Of a DNA stretch of 28,352 nucleotides, positions 23,928-28,352 are shown piece by piece. The notes under the pieces were generated by a model. That model did not search any database. It was not told where the DNA came from and worked only from the letters and a program-made list of their open reading frames with translations. The stretch's first letter is position 1. Each line of letters begins with the position of its first letter. Source of the stretch: UBA5109 sp964606735 (GTDB lineage Bacteria > Pseudomonadota > Gammaproteobacteria > Pseudomonadales > Pseudohongiellaceae); contig CAZSHI010000031.1 of the NCBI GenBank assembly GCA_964606735.1, positions 1 to 28,352 of the forward strand, written 5' to 3'. A program made the position numbers and the translations under genes.

Positions 23928-24530
23928 ATGCGCCCTCATAATCAATCCAGAAGAAGCTTCATCAAAGGCATCATTGCCTCCGGCGCAGTGGTGTCGACCG
24001 GCGGTCTCATGTTGGTCAGCGGTTGTTCTGAAAACGTTTCCACACCTGCACCTGGTTCTGTCGAAAGACTCATTTCGCTCAATATCAATGGCACGGTTCG
24101 TCGAGTCGATGTGCTGCCCAATGAAACACTGGCAATGACGCTGCGCAACAAGCTGGGTATGACCGGTACAAAAATCGGCTGTGACCGTGGCGAGTGCGGG
24201 GCCTGTAGTGTTCTGGTAGATGGGGTGCCGAATAATTCCTGTTCAATGCTCAGTCATCGGGTAACTGGCAAGAACATTACAACCATTGAGGGAATTGCCA
24301 GTCCGGCTGGCGATTTACATCCGGTGCAGCAGGCCATGATCGATGAGCTTGCGCCACAATGTGGTTTCTGTACGCCCGGTCAGGTCATTTCGTCGGTGGC
24401 TCTGCTCAACAACAACCCCAATCCTACGCGTGAAGAAGCCCGTCAGGCGCTGGCAGGCAACCTCTGCCGATGTGGGGCATACGATCATTACCTGAATGCT
24501 GTGCTACGCGCTGCAGAGGAGATGGCATAA
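23928..24530 (+). CDS. Molybdenum hydroxylase 2Fe-2S subunit, Tat-exported, with lipobox
   Basis: 200 residues from ATG 23928, chosen for the GAAGGA site 10 bp upstream; ATG 23910 would add six residues. The signal has SRRSFIKG (Arg8-Arg9) and a hydrophobic stretch ending LVSGC, a good lipobox with Cys33. Two [2Fe-2S] sites follow: Cys85, Cys90, Cys93, Cys105 (plant-type) and Cys145, Cys148, Cys180, Cys182 (helical domain, CGFCTP...CRCG). This is the electron-transfer subunit of the xanthine dehydrogenase/aldehyde oxidoreductase family. E. coli PaoA is also Tat-exported but has no such lipobox. Its stop overlaps the next start. It probably carries the whole complex to the periplasm. Confidence 0.92.
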   Translation: MRPHNQSRRSFIKGIIASGAVVSTGGLMLVSGCSENVSTPAPGSVERLISLNINGTVRRVDVLPNETLAMTLRNKLGMTGTKIGCDRGECGACSVLVDGVPNNSCSMLSHRVTGKNITTIEGIASPAGDLHPVQQAMIDELAPQCGFCTPGQVISSVALLNNNPNPTREEARQALAGNLCRCGAYDHYLNAVLRAAEEMA

Positions 24531-26980
24531 TGGCTGACAATCCCACTTACAACTTAATCGGCAAAGACTTCACGCCACCGGATATCGAAGCCAAGGTCAC
24601 CGGGGCATCGACCTATTCGGAAGATTTTCGAATGGAGGGGATGGCATATGTCAAAATGCTTCTGAGCCCCATGCCCAATGCGCGAGTCAGAAATATTGAC
24701 GCATCCGAGGCGCTGGCCATGGAAGGAGTCTATGGCATCATGACGGCGGATGATGTGCCGACTTTTCAGAATCCGGGTGAGCAAATCCTCACCAATGAAC
24801 CCAATTTTGTCGGTGAACCCATCCTTGCCATAGCCGCCGTCGATGAAGCTACGGCTGCCAATGCCCTGGAACTGGTCAGGGTCGATTATGAAGAGTTGCC
24901 TTTTGTGCTGGACCCGCTTGAAAGTCTGTACCCGGGCGGGCCTGATGCCTACCGTGGGGGCAATCTGGTGTCTTCGTTGCGCATCGAAGAGGAGGATGAA
25001 CTGGGAGACATTGGTGTTGTCAGCCATAAATGGACAGCGCGAGACTTTGCTGCGGTGGAAGAAGGACAACTTCCCATGGGTGAACCAACCATGGACTGGC
25101 AGTATGGCGATTTGGAAACGGCTTTCAGTGAAGCTGCACTGGTGCTGGATGAAAGCTTTGTCACGGCCTGTAATTCACATCACAGCATGGAACCTCGAAG
25201 TGCATTCTCTTACTGGCAGAACGGTAAATGCTATGTGCACGGTTCAACCCAGAGTCAGATGTTTGTGGTGCCGGGTCTGGCCGGACTGATCGGTATTCCG
25301 CCCAGTGACTTGGTCTATATTTCAGAATTTTGTGGCGGCGGCTTTGGTTCCAAGGGCTCAGCTTATGCAGTAATGGCCGTACCAGCCCACTTTTCACGCT
25401 TGATTAACCGTCCCTGCATGCTGCGCATCACCCGCGCCGAAGAATATTACCTCGGTTCTGCCAGAGCGAGTTTCCAGGGCAGGGCAAGGCTGGCCTTCAA
25501 TGCGCAGGGCAAAATGACCGGTGCAGATATCTATATCGTGCAGCAGGGTGGGGCGAAAAACCCCTTTGGTGACTATGGTGCGGCCGGCGGCATGGTTGCA
25601 CTGGTTTATACCCCTGAAAGCATGCGTTTCAGAGCTATCCCCATCGGGACCAATACCACACCGTGTGGCCCACAGCGAGGTCCTGGCCAGAACCAGATGT
25701 CAGCTGTCATGGAACCCCTGATGGATAAGGCTGCCAATGCGCTGGGCATCGATCAGCTGGAAATCCGCCGTATCAACGCGTCTAATCATGACACACTGAC
25801 CGGAGGTCCGGCCCAGAGCCGACAGAAAGTATCCAGCTCTTACATGCTCGATGCCATTGATATGGCTGCCGAGCGTTTCGACTGGGCCAGCAAGTTTGCA
25901 CGTAACGGAGAACGCAATGGCTCCAAGGTCATTGGCGTCGGTATCGGTCAGGGCTATCACTCGGCCGGCATTTCGGGTTTTGATGGTCTGTTGAGAATCC
26001 TGCCCGACGGTAAGTTGCATATTCATACCGGTGTCGGCAATCTGGGAACCTATTCGTATGCTTCCACTTCCCGTGTTGCCGCTGAAGTACTGGGCGTAAG
26101 CTGGGATAACTGCGTGATCGAGCGCGGTGATACCAGCAAGCATCTGCCCTGGACCATCGGCCAGTTTGGTTCCCTCACAACCTATACCATGTCACGGGCC
26201 AATTACGCAGCCGCTATGGACATGAAACAGAAACTTCAGGAAATTGCCGCCATGGATCTGGGGGGAGAGCCCGGGGATTATGAGCTGGCTAATGAAAGCG
26301 TCGTCAATTCATCTGATGCGAGTCTAAGTATGACATTTGCCCAGGCAGCTCAGCGAGCAGTGGAGCTGGGTGGTAAATACAGTGGTGAAGATCCCAATGA
26401 TACCAATCCTCTCACTCAGGCTTCTGTTGCCGGCCTGGCCGGCACCGGTCTGATAGGGGTGGCCAGAGATACCACGCCGCTCAACGAGCATATCTCGGCC
26501 ATGGTGGCGACCTTTGTCATGATTGAGCTGGATACCGAGACCGGTCACTACGACATTCTAGAATTTGTCAGTTCGGGCGATTGCGGTACGGTAAACCATC
26601 CACTTGGCCTGGCCGGGCAATTACGCGGTGGTGCCTGCATGGGGATTGGCATGGCACGTACTGAACGCCAGATCTATGATCCGCAGAACGGCTTGCCGGG
26701 CAGTGTGGGTCTGTATCAGGCCAAACCGCCGTCTTACCTTGATGTGCCTGCTTTTATGGATGTGTTTGCCGTCGATAAGCCGGATCCAACCAATCCGATG
26801 GGCATGAAAGGTGTCGGTGAGCCGCCTGTCGGTGCGGCTGTCGGTGCAGTGCTGGCAGCGGTGTCTAATGCCCTCGGTGGTCATTATTTCAACCGCAATC
26901 CAGTGACCTCGGACATGATTATTAATGCCGCGTCCGGTCGAGAGCAGTCGTATAGCCCGCTACAGTTATTTACCCAATAG
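24530..26980 (+). CDS. Molybdenum hydroxylase large (molybdopterin-binding) subunit
   Basis: 816 residues from ATG 24530, overlapping the previous stop by one base. It holds the molybdenum cofactor and active site of a xanthine dehydrogenase-family enzyme. The N-terminal domain starts DIEAKVTGASTYSEDFRM. The cofactor motif CGGGFGSKG is at 268-276, QRGPGQNQMSAVMEPLMD lies near 400, and the catalytic Glu is about residue 764 in MKGVGEPPVGAA. There is no signal of its own, so export on the Tat-bearing small subunit is expected. Substrate cannot be read from sequence; aldehydes or N-heterocycles are typical. No cofactor-insertion chaperone (XdhC/PaoD type) is in the window. Confidence 0.93.
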   Translation: MADNPTYNLIGKDFTPPDIEAKVTGASTYSEDFRMEGMAYVKMLLSPMPNARVRNIDASEALAMEGVYGIMTADDVPTFQNPGEQILTNEPNFVGEPILAIAAVDEATAANALELVRVDYEELPFVLDPLESLYPGGPDAYRGGNLVSSLRIEEEDELGDIGVVSHKWTARDFAAVEEGQLPMGEPTMDWQYGDLETAFSEAALVLDESFVTACNSHHSMEPRSAFSYWQNGKCYVHGSTQSQMFVVPGLAGLIGIPPSDLVYISEFCGGGFGSKGSAYAVMAVPAHFSRLINRPCMLRITRAEEYYLGSARASFQGRARLAFNAQGKMTGADIYIVQQGGAKNPFGDYGAAGGMVALVYTPESMRFRAIPIGTNTTPCGPQRGPGQNQMSAVMEPLMDKAANALGIDQLEIRRINASNHDTLTGGPAQSRQKVSSSYMLDAIDMAAERFDWASKFARNGERNGSKVIGVGIGQGYHSAGISGFDGLLRILPDGKLHIHTGVGNLGTYSYASTSRVAAEVLGVSWDNCVIERGDTSKHLPWTIGQFGSLTTYTMSRANYAAAMDMKQKLQEIAAMDLGGEPGDYELANESVVNSSDASLSMTFAQAAQRAVELGGKYSGEDPNDTNPLTQASVAGLAGTGLIGVARDTTPLNEHISAMVATFVMIELDTETGHYDILEFVSSGDCGTVNHPLGLAGQLRGGACMGIGMARTERQIYDPQNGLPGSVGLYQAKPPSYLDVPAFMDVFAVDKPDPTNPMGMKGVGEPPVGAAVGAVLAAVSNALGGHYFNRNPVTSDMIINAASGREQSYSPLQLFTQ

Positions 26981-26990
26981 GAGAGCTGAG

Positions 26991-27983
26991 ATGTCTACCA
27001 AAGATATGATGCCAAATTTTGACCTGTTTCAGCCTTCTGACATGGCAAATGCGTTTGATCTGCTCGATCAGTATGGTGAGGATGCTTGGCCGCTGGCTGG
27101 CGGGCAGGATAGCCTGGACTGGTTCAAGGACCGCATCAAGCGACCTGTCGCTGTGATTGATCTGGCCGGCATTCCGGGCATGACGGGCATTAACCAGACA
27201 GGCAATGGTATTGAAATCGGAGCCATGACCACTTTGACTGAGATAGCAGCAAGTCCCCTGATCAGAGACAACTATGGCCTGCTGGCACAGGCGGCAGCTC
27301 GCGTGGCAAGCCCGCAAATCAGGAATATTGGCACCATTGGCGGCAATATCTGTCAGGATGTGCGCTGCTGGTATTATCGCTCTGGAGTCGATTGCTACCG
27401 GGCTGGTGGCAATACCTGTTATGCCGATACTCCGGAAGGCTTGAACAGGGAGCATTGCCTGTTTGAAGCGGACCGCTGTGTTGCGGTAACGCCATCTGAT
27501 ACTGCTCCTGCGCTGGTTGCACTGGATGCCACTATGATTATTCAGAACAGCAGGGGAGTCAGAGAAGTGCCGGCGGAAGATTTCTTTATAGGACCGAGTG
27601 TCGATATTGAGCGTGTCACCGTGCTGGAGCCAGGGGATATTTTGACCTCCATCAGAATTCCTTCAAGCTGGGCAGGTGCGAACTTCTATTTTGAAAAAGT
27701 GGCCGACCGGGCAACCTGGGATTTTGCCTTGGTTAATGTGGCTGCAGCTTTACGTATCAATGGTAATGTAATCCAGGATCTTCGGGTTGTTTGCGGAGGT
27801 GTGCAGTGTACACCGCGCCGCCTCAATGGTGTTGAAGACATTGTCCGCGGTAGCGCCCGCGATAATGAAACCATTGAACTGGCTGCCGGAGCGGCAGCAC
27901 GCGGAGCAACTACGCTGAATTACAATCACTTTAAAATCCCGCTGATGGAGAACCTGGTGAAGCGCGCCATCCGCGATAGCTAG
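26991..27983 (+). CDS. Molybdenum hydroxylase FAD-binding subunit with cysteine-rich loop
   Basis: 330 residues from ATG 26991 (GAGAG upstream), 10 bp after the large subunit. FAD-binding motifs are PLAGGQDSL at 34-42 and IRNIGTIGGNICQ at 110-122. Directly after comes a loop with Cys121, 126, 135, 143, 156 and 163. In 4-hydroxybenzoyl-CoA reductase and E. coli PaoB a loop here binds an extra [4Fe-4S] cluster, and the 135/143 spacing agrees. The C-terminal CoxM-type domain (ILTSIRIPSSWAG, FALVNVAAALRI, VCGGVQCTPRRL) is complete. Gene order small-large-FAD differs from paoABC (small-FAD-large). Confidence 0.92.
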   Translation: MSTKDMMPNFDLFQPSDMANAFDLLDQYGEDAWPLAGGQDSLDWFKDRIKRPVAVIDLAGIPGMTGINQTGNGIEIGAMTTLTEIAASPLIRDNYGLLAQAAARVASPQIRNIGTIGGNICQDVRCWYYRSGVDCYRAGGNTCYADTPEGLNREHCLFEADRCVAVTPSDTAPALVALDATMIIQNSRGVREVPAEDFFIGPSVDIERVTVLEPGDILTSIRIPSSWAGANFYFEKVADRATWDFALVNVAAALRINGNVIQDLRVVCGGVQCTPRRLNGVEDIVRGSARDNETIELAAGAAARGATTLNYNHFKIPLMENLVKRAIRDS

Positions 27984-27997
27984 GTTTAGACGTTTCC

Positions 27998-28153
27998 GTG
28001 CAGCTTTTCCGATACAGCAGTGATGCCTATGGCCAGCGTGTACTCGAAGGTATTTCTTTCGAGTTGATCTATGTGTTTGCCGGTCTGGCAGCTGTCATTA
28101 TCCTTGTCCATCTGGGGTATAAATTTTGTACAAAAAAAAATAAGGGCAACTAG
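27998..28153 (+). CDS. Small single-helix membrane protein, unknown
   Basis: 51 residues from GTG 27998, 14 bp after the FAD subunit. A polar start (QLFRYSSDAYGQRVLEG) is followed by one hydrophobic helix at about 21-41 (FELIYVFAGLAAVIILVHL) and a Lys-rich tail. Amphipathic-then-TM design and close position suggest a real accessory peptide, perhaps an anchor for the molybdenum hydroxylase. The ribosome binding site is weak. The tail is encoded across a run of nine A (28132-28140). No family recognised. Confidence 0.45.
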   Translation: MQLFRYSSDAYGQRVLEGISFELIYVFAGLAAVIILVHLGYKFCTKKNKGN

Positions 28154-28269
28154 AGGAGCTGTCCGGGAAAGGCGTCTCGCTGTTAGCGGCTCTGTATCAA
28201 GCTGGAGTCCTGTCTTATTTGTTTTCAAGCCAGTCTGATAGGCCAGCCGTGCAGCATCTGCATGGATGG

Positions 28270-28352
28270 TCAGCGTTGATTCATTGGAATATTGATCGCA
28301 TTTCCTGTATCAATAGGCAGCACATGACCCGAATCCTGACTAAAACTCAAAG
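28270..28352 (-). CDS. C-terminal end of a gene running off the window, possibly alpha/beta hydrolase
   Basis: Read on the minus strand, an open frame enters from the window edge and ends at 28270: LSFSQDSGHVLPIDTGNAIN, then a short tail. The SGHV segment followed by a short helix resembles the catalytic-histidine region at the end of alpha/beta hydrolases (lipase/esterase type). Only 26 residues are visible, so both the gene and the family are tentative. The 116 bases between this stop and the small membrane ORF contain nothing recognisable. Confidence 0.35.
   Translation of the reverse strand, partial: LSFSQDSGHVLPIDTGNAINIPMNQR

Noticed and set aside
27986..28228. 80-codon minus-strand frame opposite the small membrane ORF.
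   Set aside because: It has no recognisable features and is mostly antisense to the ORF that has a coherent TM design.
1..28352. CRISPR arrays, insertion sequences, integrase or attachment sites.
   Set aside because: No regularly spaced repeats, transposase or integrase motifs, or terminal inverted repeats were seen, even next to the tRNA genes.

Overview
The window looks like chromosomal DNA of an aerobic, probably marine gammaproteobacterium. The grounds are gamma-type tRNA genes (Pro/Arg/His cluster, tRNA-Ser GGA), QueF in the E. coli-like two-domain form, YadG/YadH and YdjA homologues, and many secreted enzymes with Sec or Tat signals. The taxon is an inference. I see no phage, insertion sequence or CRISPR.

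Layout. (1) 1-307: three tRNA genes (Pro, cut by the window edge; Arg; His). (2) 322-3767, minus strand: a tight four-gene run: small coiled-coil protein, dimeric dUTPase, secreted paraoxonase-like propeller, secreted M18 aminopeptidase. (3) 3869-4978: a two-helix potassium channel with an RCK-like domain, ending at a strong terminator. (4) 5159-8254: yadG-yadH, queF and a YdjA-type nitroreductase, nearly gapless. (5) 8323-8640: tRNA-Ser(GGA) followed by a degraded second tRNA-Ser-like copy that carries structured insertions. (6) 8897-13803: a respiratory sulfur cluster. It encodes a Tat-exported DsrE-like protein, an 882-residue cbb3-type oxidase in which CcoN, CcoO and a CcoP-like diheme part form one chain, a 48-residue membrane peptide, a TsdA-type thiosulfate dehydrogenase and a rhodanese lipoprotein. 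(7) 13949-15341: two tandem copies of a secreted protein, each with its own similar terminator. (8) 15460-17556: an AtuA-DUF4387 fusion. (9) 17612-22580: a metallo-beta-lactamase-fold enzyme with two EF-hand loops, then a coupled operon with a second such enzyme between three related secreted proteins. (10) 22611-23721, minus strand: cytochrome b561 and an unknown helical protein. (11) 23928-27983: a three-subunit molybdenum hydroxylase with a Tat/lipobox small subunit, then a small membrane ORF. The window ends inside a minus-strand gene.

How the parts fit together. The 8.9-13.8 kb cluster reads as a self-contained thiosulfate (or sulfane-sulfur) to oxygen electron path. TsdA would oxidise thiosulfate to tetrathionate and pass electrons to c-type hemes fused onto the oxidase, while the DsrE-like protein and rhodanese handle sulfane sulfur in the periplasm. 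The molybdenum hydroxylase is probably exported as a complex on its Tat-bearing subunit. The divergent cytochrome b561 could take its electrons to the quinone pool. The most unusual items are the N-O-P fused oxidase with its sulfur partners, and the interrupted tRNA-Ser-like element.
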